A DNA stretch of 48,818 nt, taken from NCBI GenBank assembly GCA_000701625.1, contig JNJK01000033.1:1-48818 (forward strand), read 5' to 3'. The stretch comes from Lachnospiraceae bacterium MC2017. Its GTDB lineage: Bacteria; Bacillota; Clostridia; Lachnospirales; Lachnospiraceae. The notes under the pieces were generated by a model. It was not told where the DNA came from, did not search any database, and saw only the letters and a list, made by a program, of their open reading frames with translations. This document shows positions 8,652 to 18,092 of the stretch, one piece after another; position 1 is the stretch's first letter; every line of letters starts with the position of its first letter. The position numbers and the translations under genes are program-made.

Positions 8652-10064
8652 TCAACAAGCAGAAAACGGCCTTGGATACAGATTACCGTTTCCATCCATA
8701 AAAAACTGTACTGCGCTCCTGTCTATATCAACATAGTACTGCTGATCACCAAGATATATCATTACACCCATGTACGCCTTTCCACGGGCAATAACTCTTA
8801 CATTCTCGGCACGATCTCTAAGATCATCAAAGTCCATAATTCTCTGCCGAAGATCGGCAACCTTTGTTTTCAGTGAAATCTTTTCACGCATAAAGTTCTG
8901 CCGCTCTGCAACCATTAGATCATCCGCTATTTCCATCCGGATATAACGATCCAATTCTTCCAGCTTTTCTGATACTTCACGCATCCGTTCGCTGCTTTCA
9001 CTTTCTGCCTTACAGAGACTCTGGTACTGATTTTCCATATTGTCTGTAAAACCGACTCGAATAAGTGTCTGCACACCAACGTCATTTCCAAGATAAACAC
9101 TATCAACACCCTGAATAGCCAGGATCTTTCCTCCGGTAATAGCCCCGATCTTTCCTGTGGCAGTTACTCTGCCATTTGCAGAAATCTTTGAATTCAGAAT
9201 ATAATTTGCCGAAACAGATCCTCCTGTCTCAACTGTTGTATACTCTATAAAACCTGCCAGAAGATCTCCTCCGCACTTGATCACAGCCTCACCATTGCCA
9301 AGTATACCACCCTTGACAATAATATCTCCGCCTGCCGAAATAGCTGCTCCATGGAATATTCCGTCTATGGTCACACTCTTTGTTGCTGTAATATGGATTC
9401 CCGAACGAACGGTTCCATGTATCACAACATCACCCTTAAACACAATATCTCCATGAACATTATTGATGTCCTGATGATACTCCTTTAGACCAATGACACT
9501 TAATTTTGTATTTGTAACCTCTATTCTGCCGTCCATCGTTGCAGTATATGTGAGTGTTTCCTCATCATATTTGCATCCCGATGTGACATAAGGACGAAGA
9601 TCCTTCACTCGTTTTGGAGGGATCACTTTTCCCCTTACAGTCAAGCCTGTTTCGCCTTGAACAGCCGGATGATAGACTGCCAGCTTGTCACCGTTATTTA
9701 CACATTCAATGACATTAACACTTGTATAGTCTACCGAACCGTCTTCTCTTATCTGCGGTCTGCGTTTTTTAGGGTCAGATGTATCGAAAAGATATTCATA
9801 GTACCCATCTTTTCCAGGAACAGCCGGAGTTCCCTCTGCAACCAGCTGTTCCATGTTATAAATACGTTTTTTTGCCATAGCAGCGATACGTGACGTATCT
9901 ATACCATCTGTCACCCCTGCTTCCTCCAGCAAGCCTAAAAGGTAGTTTTTATCATACTCCCTTCCATTTTCCGGAGGTACAAGCGTAAGAAAGACCTTCA
10001 TGTCACTGTCTTTAATGACTACACGATTTTGCGGTTTCTTTTGCTCTTCTAATTCTTCTAGCAT
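8652..10064 (-). CDS. FapA/DUF342 family polymerising protein
   Basis: A 470-residue DUF342 (FapA-like) protein. The N-terminal part (about 1-110) precedes a long right-handed beta-helix region (about 150-340) with repeated GDIVFKGDVVIHGTV, GGDIIVKGGILG and GKIGAITGGKI turns, as in bactofilin-like proteins. A charged coiled coil follows (about 345-420), then a short C-terminal domain. FapA takes part in polar flagellar assembly in some species, but no motility gene is in this window, so a scaffold role not tied to flagella is equally possible. The start follows GGGGG eight bases upstream. It leads the FapA / 49-residue / TPR gene group, 43 bases after valS. Confidence 0.85.
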   Translation of the reverse strand: MLEELEEQKKPQNRVVIKDSDMKVFLTLVPPENGREYDKNYLLGLLEEAGVTDGIDTSRIAAMAKKRIYNMEQLVAEGTPAVPGKDGYYEYLFDTSDPKKRRPQIREDGSVDYTSVNVIECVNNGDKLAVYHPAVQGETGLTVRGKVIPPKRVKDLRPYVTSGCKYDEETLTYTATMDGRIEVTNTKLSVIGLKEYHQDINNVHGDIVFKGDVVIHGTVRSGIHITATKSVTIDGIFHGAAISAGGDIIVKGGILGNGEAVIKCGGDLLAGFIEYTTVETGGSVSANYILNSKISANGRVTATGKIGAITGGKILAIQGVDSVYLGNDVGVQTLIRVGFTDNMENQYQSLCKAESESSERMREVSEKLEELDRYIRMEIADDLMVAERQNFMREKISLKTKVADLRQRIMDFDDLRDRAENVRVIARGKAYMGVMIYLGDQQYYVDIDRSAVQFFMDGNGNLYPRPFSAC

Positions 10065-10080
10065 AACCGTATCCCCCTAT

Positions 10081-10106
10081 AAAAAATTCATACCCCGTTC
10101 GTATGT
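10081..10106 (-). terminator. Weak terminator after valS
   Basis: CATAC (10089-10093) pairs with GTATG (10101-10105) and the minus strand continues AATTTTTTATAGG. The stem is only five base pairs, so partial read-through into the FapA-like gene is likely. Confidence 0.45.
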
Positions 10107-10107
10107 A

Positions 10108-12771
10108 TTATTTCTGGAGAGCTTTCAGTCGTTCCTTAACCTCTTCCATCATCTTCTCATATTTTGCGAGCTTATCCTTTTCTTCCTGTATCTTTGCTTC
10201 CGGAGCCTTAGACAGGAATTTCTCATTTGTAAGCATATTGTGGGAACGCTTAAGTTCTCCCTCAAGTTTACCCTGTTCTTTCTGAAGGCGCTTGATCTCT
10301 TCCCCTATATCAACAAGCTCCTTTAGCGGAATAAATACAGTTGCAACACTTGTCACAACAGATACATCGTCATCTGCGATACCGGATTTATCCGCCTGAA
10401 CATTAACTCCTTCTGCACCTGCCAATGCAGCAAAGAAAAGCTTACCGTCTTCGAAAGCTCTGCGAACATCTTCTGTTTCTGAAACAACAGTCATATCCAC
10501 CTTCTTAGAAGGTGCTACGTTCATCTCGCTTCGGACATTTCTGATTCCCTTTACAGCCTCACGTATGCGATCTACGTCTTCTGCCTCACGTGTAAAGTTA
10601 TACTTTTCCTCAAATACGGGCCACTCTGCGATCATGATCGACTCAGGGCTCTCCATATTGGTTTCTTCACGTACAGTACAGTAGATTTCTTCTGTAACAA
10701 ACGGCATATACGGGTGAAGCATCTTTAATGAATTAATAAGTACTTCTCTCAAAGTCCAAAGAGCTGCATTCTGACTCTTTGCATCATCCGTATTGTAAAG
10801 TCTGGGCTTTACCATTTCGATATACCAGTCACAAAGGCTTTCCCAGATAAAATCATTTATCTTCTGCGCTGCGATGCCGAGCTCATATTTCTCCATGTTC
10901 TCGGTTACATCACGAACTGTTTCATTCATACGGCAAAGGATCCAGCGATCAGCATTTTCAAGATCCTGCTCTGAAGGCTCTGTAATGCTCTTTCCATCCA
11001 TATTCATAAGAATAAAGCGTGATGCATTCCAGATCTTATTTGCAAAATTACGGCTTGCCTCAACCCTGTCATAAGAGAAGCGCATGTCATTTCCAGGTGC
11101 GTTACCGGTAATGAGTGTAAATCTCAAAGCGTCTGCACCGTACTTATCGATAACTTCCAGCGGATCGATACCGTTTCCAAGAGACTTACTCATCTTACGT
11201 CCCTGCTCATCGCGAACAAGGCCATGGAAAAGTACTGTCTTAAACGGCTTATCCTTCATCTGCTCGTATCCGGAGAATATCATACGGATAACCCAGAAGA
11301 AAATAATGTCATAGCCTGTAACAAGCACATCTGTAGGATAGAAATAATCCAGCTCAGGTGTCTTTTCCGGCCAACCGAGAGTTGAGAACGGCCACAGTGC
11401 AGAAGAGAACCATGTATCAAGTGTATCGGGATCCTGATGGAAATGTGTTCCTCCACACTTTGGACATACATCCGGCATTTCCTTTGCTACAACAACTTCT
11501 CCACACTCATCGCAGTAATATGCAGGAATCCTGTGTCCCCACCAAAGCTGTCTGGAAATACACCAGTCACGGATATTATCTGTCCAGTTGAAGTATGTCT
11601 TCTTCATTCTGTCCGGAATAAGCTTTATATCACCATTTCTTACTGCTTCTGCAGCAGGCTTGATAAGCTCATCCATCTTTACGAACCACTGCTGTTTTAC
11701 AAGCGGTTCAATGGTCGTATGACAACGGTCATGTGTTCCTACATCGTGAGTATAATCCTCGATGCGAACAAGGAGTCCCATCTCATCAAGTTCCTTAACA
11801 ATGGCTTCACGTGCTGCCATACGGTCCATGCCCTGATACTTTCCACCGTTTTCATTGATGGTCGCATCATCATTCATAATATTGATAACCGGCAGATTTT
11901 TTCTCTTTCCAACCTCAAAATCGTTAGGGTCATGAGCCGGTGTGATCTTAACTACACCTGTACCGAACTCGAGATCAACATACTCATCTGCAACGATTGG
12001 TATCTCTCTGTTCATTATCGGAAGCATACATGTTTTTCCGATAAGATCCTTATATCGATCATCCTCAGGATTTACAGCAACTGCGGTATCACCAAGCATT
12101 GTTTCCGGACGTGTGGTCGCAAATTCGATGAAACGGCCTTCCTCGCCAACCACCGGATACTTGATATGCCAGAGATGAGAATCCTGTGATTCGTATTCTA
12201 CCTCTGCATCTGAAATAGTCGTCTGACATACAGGACACCAGTTAACCATCTTATTGCCCTTATAGATCAGACCTTTATTATAAAAGCCTACGAAAACTTC
12301 GTTTACAGCATTTGAACATCCATCGTCCATGGTAAAACGTTCACGGTCCCAATCACAAGAGATTCCAAGCTTTTTAAGCTGGGATGTGATGATACCGCCA
12401 TACTCTTTTTTCCATTCCCATGCACGCTCAAGAAATTTATCTCTGCCAAGATCATCCTTTGTAATTCCATCTTCCTTAAGCTTCTGAATGATCTTTACTT
12501 CAGTCGCAATAGAAGCATGATCTGTACCGGGCTGCCAAAGAGCATTATATCCCTGCATTCTCTTAAAACGAGTAAGGATATCCTGCATTGTATTATCAAG
12601 AGCATGTCCCATATGAAGCTTACCGGTGATATTCGGCGGGGGCATAACTATAGAAAATGGTTTCTTTCTCTTATCAACTTCGGCATGGAAATACTTCTTG
12701 CCAAGCCACTTAGTATAAATGCTGTCTTCAATCCCCTTGGGATCATATGTTTTTGCCAGTTCTTTTGCCAT
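10108..12771 (-). CDS. valS: Valyl-tRNA synthetase
   Basis: Class I aminoacyl-tRNA synthetase charging tRNA-Val, 887 residues, the usual bacterial size. It has the HIGH-type HMGH at 53-56 within PPPNITGKLHMGHA, the editing-domain TTRPETMLGDTAVAV, paired cysteine knuckles (CDECG and CPKCG around 420-440), the KMSKSLGN signature and a C-terminal tRNA-binding coiled coil of Lys/Glu-rich residues. AAAGGA precedes the start. Unlike many Firmicute synthetase genes it has no T-box leader: only about 100 bases separate it from the gene upstream. Confidence 0.98.
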   Translation of the reverse strand: MAKELAKTYDPKGIEDSIYTKWLGKKYFHAEVDKRKKPFSIVMPPPNITGKLHMGHALDNTMQDILTRFKRMQGYNALWQPGTDHASIATEVKIIQKLKEDGITKDDLGRDKFLERAWEWKKEYGGIITSQLKKLGISCDWDRERFTMDDGCSNAVNEVFVGFYNKGLIYKGNKMVNWCPVCQTTISDAEVEYESQDSHLWHIKYPVVGEEGRFIEFATTRPETMLGDTAVAVNPEDDRYKDLIGKTCMLPIMNREIPIVADEYVDLEFGTGVVKITPAHDPNDFEVGKRKNLPVINIMNDDATINENGGKYQGMDRMAAREAIVKELDEMGLLVRIEDYTHDVGTHDRCHTTIEPLVKQQWFVKMDELIKPAAEAVRNGDIKLIPDRMKKTYFNWTDNIRDWCISRQLWWGHRIPAYYCDECGEVVVAKEMPDVCPKCGGTHFHQDPDTLDTWFSSALWPFSTLGWPEKTPELDYFYPTDVLVTGYDIIFFWVIRMIFSGYEQMKDKPFKTVLFHGLVRDEQGRKMSKSLGNGIDPLEVIDKYGADALRFTLITGNAPGNDMRFSYDRVEASRNFANKIWNASRFILMNMDGKSITEPSEQDLENADRWILCRMNETVRDVTENMEKYELGIAAQKINDFIWESLCDWYIEMVKPRLYNTDDAKSQNAALWTLREVLINSLKMLHPYMPFVTEEIYCTVREETNMESPESIMIAEWPVFEEKYNFTREAEDVDRIREAVKGIRNVRSEMNVAPSKKVDMTVVSETEDVRRAFEDGKLFFAALAGAEGVNVQADKSGIADDDVSVVTSVATVFIPLKELVDIGEEIKRLQKEQGKLEGELKRSHNMLTNEKFLSKAPEAKIQEEKDKLAKYEKMMEEVKERLKALQK

Positions 12772-12848
12772 GATTCGTAATGTCCTTTCATACCGTCATC
12801 CTGGCCCGGAAAACCCGAAAAAAGCGCAGAAATGCACAGTTTGCATAC

Positions 12849-12862
12849 TTTATCATGATAAA
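12849..12862. repeat. 14-bp perfect palindrome upstream of valS
   Basis: TTTATCATGATAAA is perfectly palindromic, eight bases beyond the flippase-like gene stop and about 80 bases before the valS start. It could be an operator or part of a transcript end. No T run follows it. Confidence 0.4.
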
Positions 12863-12869
12863 ATCTGCA

Positions 12870-13925
12870 TCAGTTTTTGTCAAGTTTTCCGCTTCTCAGC
12901 CTATGAAACTGCATAACAATAAGAAATACTGCGCAAAACAGCACCATACCATAAAAACTTATCGTCCTTGAAAGCAGCATAGACGGTGCAAGAAATTTAT
13001 TCCCAAAAATATTTTTGAATGCCAGAAGATAACATGTTTCATTTATCCCGACCGCCCCCGGAATAGGCATCATATCAGCTGCTACCGAGACCGCTGCCGC
13101 CAGAAGCGTTATTGTCATAAAGTCCGCTCCCTGAAGACCGAACGCTCTAAATACGATCCACGTTACACCAAATCTGCAAATTCTCTGAAGGACGCTAAAT
13201 GCGACCACTTTATAAAAAATCTGCCGATGCCTCAAAATATACGCAGAACCCTCACGGTAATGACGCATAGTCGCTTCCAGCTTTTTCTTTCTGTAATCAA
13301 GATCCTTAATTATATGAAAGTGTGCAAGTATAACAAAAAATGCTACAAGTGTCTGATGGACTATCCCTCCAAATACAAGGATTATAAACATCAGAAAAAC
13401 CGATGCTATATTTAGGAAAAGTCCCAGCCAAAAAAGCCATCTCAGACTGCCAAAATTGGATATCAGCCCCCACTTACCAATAAGGGCCATAATTCCCATA
13501 AGAACCAGCAATGCTCCTTTATAAGCAATAGCGATTACCATAAGCGTGATAGCAGATGTCGAGAACGGAACTCCGTCTTTTTTCATTTCAACAATCTGCA
13601 TAGGCTGTCCGCCGGACGCAGAAGGTGTGATCGCATTAAAATATATTTCTATCAATACATATTTGACGCAGCGTAAAAAAGAAGCCGGTGCTGATATGGA
13701 TTTCAAAATCTGTCCAATATTCCACGCTTCAAAAGAAACAAATCCAAAATTCAGGATAACTGCCGCAGCAATCCACCTCATATCCGCCTGATGGAGAACT
13801 TTTAGAGTTTCTTTATAATCAAACTTTGAAAATATCAGTGTAAATGTAATTCCTATCAGAAGAATAAGAACGCATGCATAGATCAGATTTTTCTTTCCTT
13901 CTGACATTTTTGTTTTCTGTGTCAT
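12870..13925 (-). CDS. Flippase-like membrane protein (UPF0104 / MprF transmembrane domain family)
   Basis: A 351-residue polytopic protein with about eight hydrophobic segments. It has the signature ITPSASGGQPMQIVEM at about 95-110 and a C-terminal MMPIPGAVGINE block, both characteristic of the lysylphosphatidylglycerol synthase transmembrane / UPF0104 (YbhN) family. Members with the catalytic domain attach lysine to phosphatidylglycerol; this protein lacks it, so a stand-alone lipid-translocating role is more likely. The ATG overlaps the ybaK stop codon by four bases (ATGA), indicating translational coupling. Substrate is unknown. Confidence 0.85.
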   Translation of the reverse strand: MTQKTKMSEGKKNLIYACVLILLIGITFTLIFSKFDYKETLKVLHQADMRWIAAAVILNFGFVSFEAWNIGQILKSISAPASFLRCVKYVLIEIYFNAITPSASGGQPMQIVEMKKDGVPFSTSAITLMVIAIAYKGALLVLMGIMALIGKWGLISNFGSLRWLFWLGLFLNIASVFLMFIILVFGGIVHQTLVAFFVILAHFHIIKDLDYRKKKLEATMRHYREGSAYILRHRQIFYKVVAFSVLQRICRFGVTWIVFRAFGLQGADFMTITLLAAAVSVAADMMPIPGAVGINETCYLLAFKNIFGNKFLAPSMLLSRTISFYGMVLFCAVFLIVMQFHRLRSGKLDKN

Positions 13926-14401
13926 CTCGCCTCTAAATCTGCAACTTCTGCATTCACAACGCGTATAAGCTCATCCGGTGAAAGCTCTATCGTGCAACCT
14001 ATCCTCCCACCACTTATATATATTGTATCGAACTTTATCGCAGTAGAATCAATAACTGTCCTAAACTGTTTTTTCATTCCCAGCGGACTGCATCCTCCTC
14101 TCACATAACCTGTAAGCGGTGCAAGTTCCTTCACATGGATAAGCTCGACATTCTTTTCACCAACAGCTTTTGCTGCTGCCTTAAAATTCACTTCCGCTGC
14201 CACAGGAATAACAAAAACATAATGTTCTCCGCTTTTTCCGAGAGCCACAAGTGTTTTAAACGAGCGCTCAACATCATGTCCTAAAATCTCTGCGCTGTGA
14301 ACACCATCCGTAAATTCTGAAGAATCATACGTTTCAACTTTGTAACTAACTTTATACCTGTCAAGGATACGCATTGCATTTGTTTTTGATTCTTTTGCCA
14401 T
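13922..14401 (-). CDS. ybaK: Cys-tRNA(Pro)/Cys-tRNA(Cys) deacylase YbaK
   Basis: A 159-residue trans-editing enzyme that removes Cys mis-attached to tRNA-Pro. The YbaK/EbsC fold is recognisable from FKTLVALGKSGEHYVFVIPV near residue 48, the conserved lysine in AAAKAVGEK, GYVRGGCSPLGMKK near 100-112 and the C-terminal ISGGRIGCTIELSPDEL. The start follows GAGGTG. It shares a four-base overlap with the following membrane protein gene, and an upstream terminator separates it from ptsI. Confidence 0.93.
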   Translation of the reverse strand: MAKESKTNAMRILDRYKVSYKVETYDSSEFTDGVHSAEILGHDVERSFKTLVALGKSGEHYVFVIPVAAEVNFKAAAKAVGEKNVELIHVKELAPLTGYVRGGCSPLGMKKQFRTVIDSTAIKFDTIYISGGRIGCTIELSPDELIRVVNAEVADLEAR

Positions 14402-14426
14402 TCTGTCTCACCTCTAAGTTTGTCAC

Positions 14427-14464
14427 AAAAGGCAGGAGTTCGAATAACGAATTCCTGCCTTTTA
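14427..14464. terminator. Terminator downstream of ptsI
   Basis: AAAAGGCAGGA pairs with TCCTGCCTTTT, with an inner TTCG/CGAA helix. Poly-A on one side and poly-T on the other allow it to act in both directions. It ends the ptsHI transcript ahead of ybaK. Confidence 0.9.
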
Positions 14465-14478
14465 AATCTTTATTATGA

Positions 14479-16104
14479 TTATTTACTGAGATCTATGCTG
14501 CGGATCTGCTTTCTAAGCGGAAGCACACTACTGGCATTTACAGAGAGTTCATCAACTCCCATTCTTAAGAATGTTTCTGTAAGTGTAAGATCTGCCCCCA
14601 GCTCACCACAGATTCCTACCCAGCATCCATGACGGTGACCAGCCTCAATAGCCATCTGAATTTCCTTGAGAACTGCCGGATGATGTGTATCCATGAACGG
14701 ATCGAGCATAGCATTCTGGCGATCGATCGCACAAGTATACTGTGTAAGATCGTTCGTACCGAGTGAGAAAAATTCTACTTCTTCTGCAAGCTCGTCTGCA
14801 CACATTACAGCCGCAGGTGTTTCGATCATAATACCAACCTGAAGCTTTCCGATCTTTACACCCTCATTCTCAAGCTCGCGTCTGCACTCATTGAGGATTT
14901 CCTTACACTCACGTACCTCTCTGACACTTGTGATCATCGGGAACATAACTGCAAGATTTCCAAATGCTGACGCACGAAGGATCGCACGAAGCTGACGCTT
15001 AAAGAAATCCTTTCTTGTAAGACAGATTCTTACTGCTCTATAACCAAGAGCCGGATTCTCCTCCTGAGCAAGTTTCATGTAGTCGATGGTCTTATCTGCA
15101 CCGATATCACAGGTACGGATAACCACAAGCTTCGGTGCCATAGTCTCAACTACTCTCTTATATGCCTGGAACTGAGTCTCCTCAGAAGGGTCGCTCGGAC
15201 TATTAAGATATACAAACTCTGATCTGAAAAGACCGATTCCCTCTGCGTCATTAGCCTGAACAGCTCCCATATCATCAGGACCACCAATATTGGCGTATAC
15301 CTTAATGGTCTTTCCATCGATAGTAGTATTGCTCTTACCCTTAAGGTCAAGAAGTAAAGATTCCTTACGAATATCTTCAGCCTGCTTCTCCTTAAGTGAT
15401 TTTAAGAGATCCTCAGTAGGATCAACATATACACAAGCATTATATCCATCAAGGATAGCTGTCTTTCCATCCCAGCTCTCATCAATCTGCTTGCACTGAA
15501 TAAGTGCAGGCACATTCATACTGCGCGCAAGGATAGCTGTGTGAGAATTTGTACTTCCCTCACGTGTGATCATACCAAGCAGAAGTGACTTATCAAGCTT
15601 TACTGTCTCAGACGGTGCAAGATCTTCTGCTACAAGGATACACGGTTCATTCTTGTCATCTGCCTTTGTGTCATAACCAAACAGAACGTCAAGCATGGAA
15701 TTTCCAACATCCAATACATCAGCACTTCTGGCCTGGAAATATGGATCATCCATATCGCTGAACATCTGAGCCATATTTGCAAAGCCCTGACGAACTGCAT
15801 ATTCTGCTGTATGATTCTGCTCTACAATGATCGACTTTACCGAATCAAGAAGATCATCATCATCAAGCATATCTGCATGAAATTCAAAGATCGCAGCAGT
15901 TTCTTCTCCTGCTGCAATGACAGCCTTATCATAAAGCTCTCTCTGCTCTTCCTGTACCTTTACTCTGGCCTTTTCAAAACGATCAAGCTCAGGGATCGGA
16001 TCAGCAACTGTTTCCTCATTGATGTTATATTCCTTCGGCTTAAAGATCCGAATCTTCCCGATCGCGATTCGATTCAGGACACTGGTTCCGGTTCCTACCT
16101 GCAT
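14479..16104 (-). CDS. ptsI: PTS Enzyme I (phosphoenolpyruvate-protein phosphotransferase)
   Basis: First enzyme of the sugar phosphotransferase system: it takes phosphate from phosphoenolpyruvate and gives it to HPr. The 541 residues contain the phospho-histidine H188 in GSTNSHTAILARS, the FRSEFVYL and EIGIMIETPA-type PEP-site motifs (here VGIMIETPAAV) and FSLGTNDLTQYTCAIDR. GGAGG lies upstream. It is 19 bases after ptsH, ends at a clear terminator and is followed by no Enzyme II gene, so it is the general pair serving sugar permeases encoded elsewhere. Confidence 0.98.
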   Translation of the reverse strand: MQVGTGTSVLNRIAIGKIRIFKPKEYNINEETVADPIPELDRFEKARVKVQEEQRELYDKAVIAAGEETAAIFEFHADMLDDDDLLDSVKSIIVEQNHTAEYAVRQGFANMAQMFSDMDDPYFQARSADVLDVGNSMLDVLFGYDTKADDKNEPCILVAEDLAPSETVKLDKSLLLGMITREGSTNSHTAILARSMNVPALIQCKQIDESWDGKTAILDGYNACVYVDPTEDLLKSLKEKQAEDIRKESLLLDLKGKSNTTIDGKTIKVYANIGGPDDMGAVQANDAEGIGLFRSEFVYLNSPSDPSEETQFQAYKRVVETMAPKLVVIRTCDIGADKTIDYMKLAQEENPALGYRAVRICLTRKDFFKRQLRAILRASAFGNLAVMFPMITSVREVRECKEILNECRRELENEGVKIGKLQVGIMIETPAAVMCADELAEEVEFFSLGTNDLTQYTCAIDRQNAMLDPFMDTHHPAVLKEIQMAIEAGHRHGCWVGICGELGADLTLTETFLRMGVDELSVNASSVLPLRKQIRSIDLSK

Positions 16105-16123
16105 ACCTGTGAACCCTCCTGAC

Positions 16124-16381
16124 TCAGAAATTTTCCTTTAAGTACTTCTCAAGTGCCTCTGCAGCTGTATCCTCATCTGCACCCTCTACGCATACAGTGA
16201 TAGTCTCGCCCTGCTTTACACCCATGCCCATAAGAGCAAGAAGTTTCTTCATATCACAAGACTTGTCATCCTTCTTTACAGTAACTGCACTGGCATAGTT
16301 CTTTGCTTCTTTTACAAGAAGTCCTGCCGGACGTGCGTGAATACCTACGGGATCAGTAACTGTAAATGTAAATTCCTTCAT
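16124..16381 (-). CDS. ptsH: HPr phosphocarrier protein with Lys at position 46
   Basis: The 85-residue phosphocarrier between Enzyme I and the sugar permeases. H15 sits in the perfect GIHARPAG motif. The start at 16381 follows AAAGGA; a longer in-frame extension to 16429 lacks a ribosome site. The helix-2 motif, usually KSIMGVMSLG with regulatory Ser46, reads KKLLALMGMG here, so residue 46 is Lys and HPr kinase could not phosphorylate this position. Transport function should be intact, while classical CcpA co-repression through HPr-Ser46-P should not go through this protein. See the HPr-like gene at 21193. Confidence 0.96.
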   Translation of the reverse strand: MKEFTFTVTDPVGIHARPAGLLVKEAKNYASAVTVKKDDKSCDMKKLLALMGMGVKQGETITVCVEGADEDTAAEALEKYLKENF

Positions 16382-16498
16382 GATGTTCCTTTCATTTTGG
16401 CAGGGTTCATACACTAAATCATGTGTCACATCCCCAACCGCTTATTTAATGTTTCTCCATTCATCCGCAAGGCGTAGACATGGATTTTATAATGTAAC

Positions 16499-16528
16499 AG
16501 TATAGTCACAATTTTAACAATTTTTCAA
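16499..16528 (-). promoter_or_regulatory. Probable ptsHI promoter
   Basis: On the minus strand TTGAAA (16523-16528) and TATACT (16499-16504) are 18 bases apart, giving a leader of about 110 bases before ptsH. The leader has no riboswitch I recognise. Confidence 0.5.
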
Positions 16529-16619
16529 GCAGAATATTATGCACTTTATTAAGTTTTATTTAAGCAATATGACGATAATGTTACTCCCATACTCACCAAC
16601 ATGCCTTTTGATGCCATCA

Positions 16620-18077
16620 TTAACTAAAAAGTCTCCTTTTTCGTTCTATCATTTCGTCAATTTCACTCATATATAATACGACATCCTTATGTGTGTCGCA
16701 TCTGACAGTATGTCCATTTTCAAGAAGTCTCTTTGTAACTGTTCCTGCTCCTACAGCAACTATTGACTGAACTTCTTCCATCATAAGTATGTTGTAGAGG
16801 CCTTCCATTCCTTTTCTTGCATATCCTGTATTTTCAAAATTTCCGCTAATATTCTTTTGCCTGTACAGATAGTACGGCACAAGCCCCATATCTTCGGCAC
16901 CTTTTTCAGCGATCTTCATTGTCTTTTCAGTATTATGCAGACAGTCATATCCCATTTTATCTATCACTTCCGCAAGCCTGGACGCTCTTTTAATAGCGAG
17001 TGAATGGACTGTCAGATCATCCGGTCCAAGCTTCTGTATTTCCTCTATGGTGTGTTTAACATCATCATCCGTTTCATTTGGGAGCCCAAGTATCATGTCC
17101 ATATTTATATTGTCAAAGCCGGCATCCCGTGCTTCATGAAACGCTCTCACCACATCATCGACCGTATGGCGTCTGCCGATAAGTCTAAGGGTCTCATCTT
17201 TCATAGTCTGTGGATTTACAGAAAGCCTTGTCACGCCATGTTTTTTCATCACTCTTAATTTTTCAGGCGTAATTGAATCCGGACGTCCTGATTCCACTGT
17301 AAATTCCTGAACAGTCGATAGATCCAGTTCATTTTCAAGACAATTAAACAATCTCTCGAACTGATCAGGTGTCAAAGTTGTCGGTGTTCCTCCTCCGACA
17401 TATATGGTATCTAATGTCTTCCCTTTAAACTTTTCCGCAGTAAAGTGAATTTCTTTTTCGACACAATCAAGATACTCATCAACTCTCGATGCCCATGCTC
17501 CTATAGGATACGATGTAAATGAGCAATAAAGGCATGTCGTCGGACAGAAAGGAATTCCTATGTAGAGGCTGTAGCCTCCATGATGAAACCTTGACAATAT
17601 TCGTATCTCCCTTTCAGCAATGTCAACGGCAAGCCGTTGTTTTTCATCACTAACCAGGTATGTGTCACTCATGTATTTCATTGTTTCTTCTACAGAGTAT
17701 CCTGCCTCCAGGCGCTTCTTTGCCATATTGGTCGGACGTATACCGTTAAGTGTTCCCCACGGAAGTTTTATATCAAACCTGGAAGAAAGTACACGATAAA
17801 GCCCTCGTTTAAGGTGATTTTTCATATCTACCCTATCGTGCTCTGAAATATCTGAAAGAAGGAATGCACCTATTTTTTCTTCGTTAAGGTACATACGATA
17901 TGCATATCTTTTTTCTGCGGCAAGTCCAGGATCCATATGCGCTCCCGGATCTGACGCAACAATATCCGTCAAGCCTTCGACAACTACTATGCTTATTTCC
18001 TCCGAAGGCAAAAACGCCTTAACGAGAGCATATAAATCATTTCTAAAAATTTCCCGGCTAATCTCAATCCGGATCAT
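16620..18077 (-). CDS. hemZ: Oxygen-independent coproporphyrinogen dehydrogenase HemZ
   Basis: Radical SAM enzyme of the HemN/HemZ group, 485 residues. The iron-sulphur motif is C178-x3-C182-x2-C185 (FCPTTCLYC), followed by YVGGGTPTTL, the SAM-binding TVESGRPDSI and NMDMILGLPNE. The N-terminal 160-residue extension with WGTLNGIRPTNM is typical of HemZ. The start follows AAGGGAT. It ends the helicase-thiN-hemZ run, 15 bases after thiN. HemZ family members are often kept in anaerobes with incomplete haem pathways, so the true substrate here is open. Confidence 0.93.
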   Translation of the reverse strand: MIRIEISREIFRNDLYALVKAFLPSEEISIVVVEGLTDIVASDPGAHMDPGLAAEKRYAYRMYLNEEKIGAFLLSDISEHDRVDMKNHLKRGLYRVLSSRFDIKLPWGTLNGIRPTNMAKKRLEAGYSVEETMKYMSDTYLVSDEKQRLAVDIAEREIRILSRFHHGGYSLYIGIPFCPTTCLYCSFTSYPIGAWASRVDEYLDCVEKEIHFTAEKFKGKTLDTIYVGGGTPTTLTPDQFERLFNCLENELDLSTVQEFTVESGRPDSITPEKLRVMKKHGVTRLSVNPQTMKDETLRLIGRRHTVDDVVRAFHEARDAGFDNINMDMILGLPNETDDDVKHTIEEIQKLGPDDLTVHSLAIKRASRLAEVIDKMGYDCLHNTEKTMKIAEKGAEDMGLVPYYLYRQKNISGNFENTGYARKGMEGLYNILMMEEVQSIVAVGAGTVTKRLLENGHTVRCDTHKDVVLYMSEIDEMIERKRRLFS

Positions 18078-18092
18078 ACTTATTATCCCTTT

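Noticed and set aside
8652-10064. Flagellar gene cluster
   Set aside because: Only the FapA-like protein hints at flagella; no flagellin, motor or hook gene is nearby.
11437-12189. 250-codon plus-strand open frame
   Set aside because: It lies antisense within valS, whose conserved motifs are intact; it has no ribosome site or recognisable domain.
12772-12869. Possible T-box leader for valS
   Set aside because: The gap to the preceding gene is under 100 bases and has no T-box specifier or antiterminator structure that I can see.
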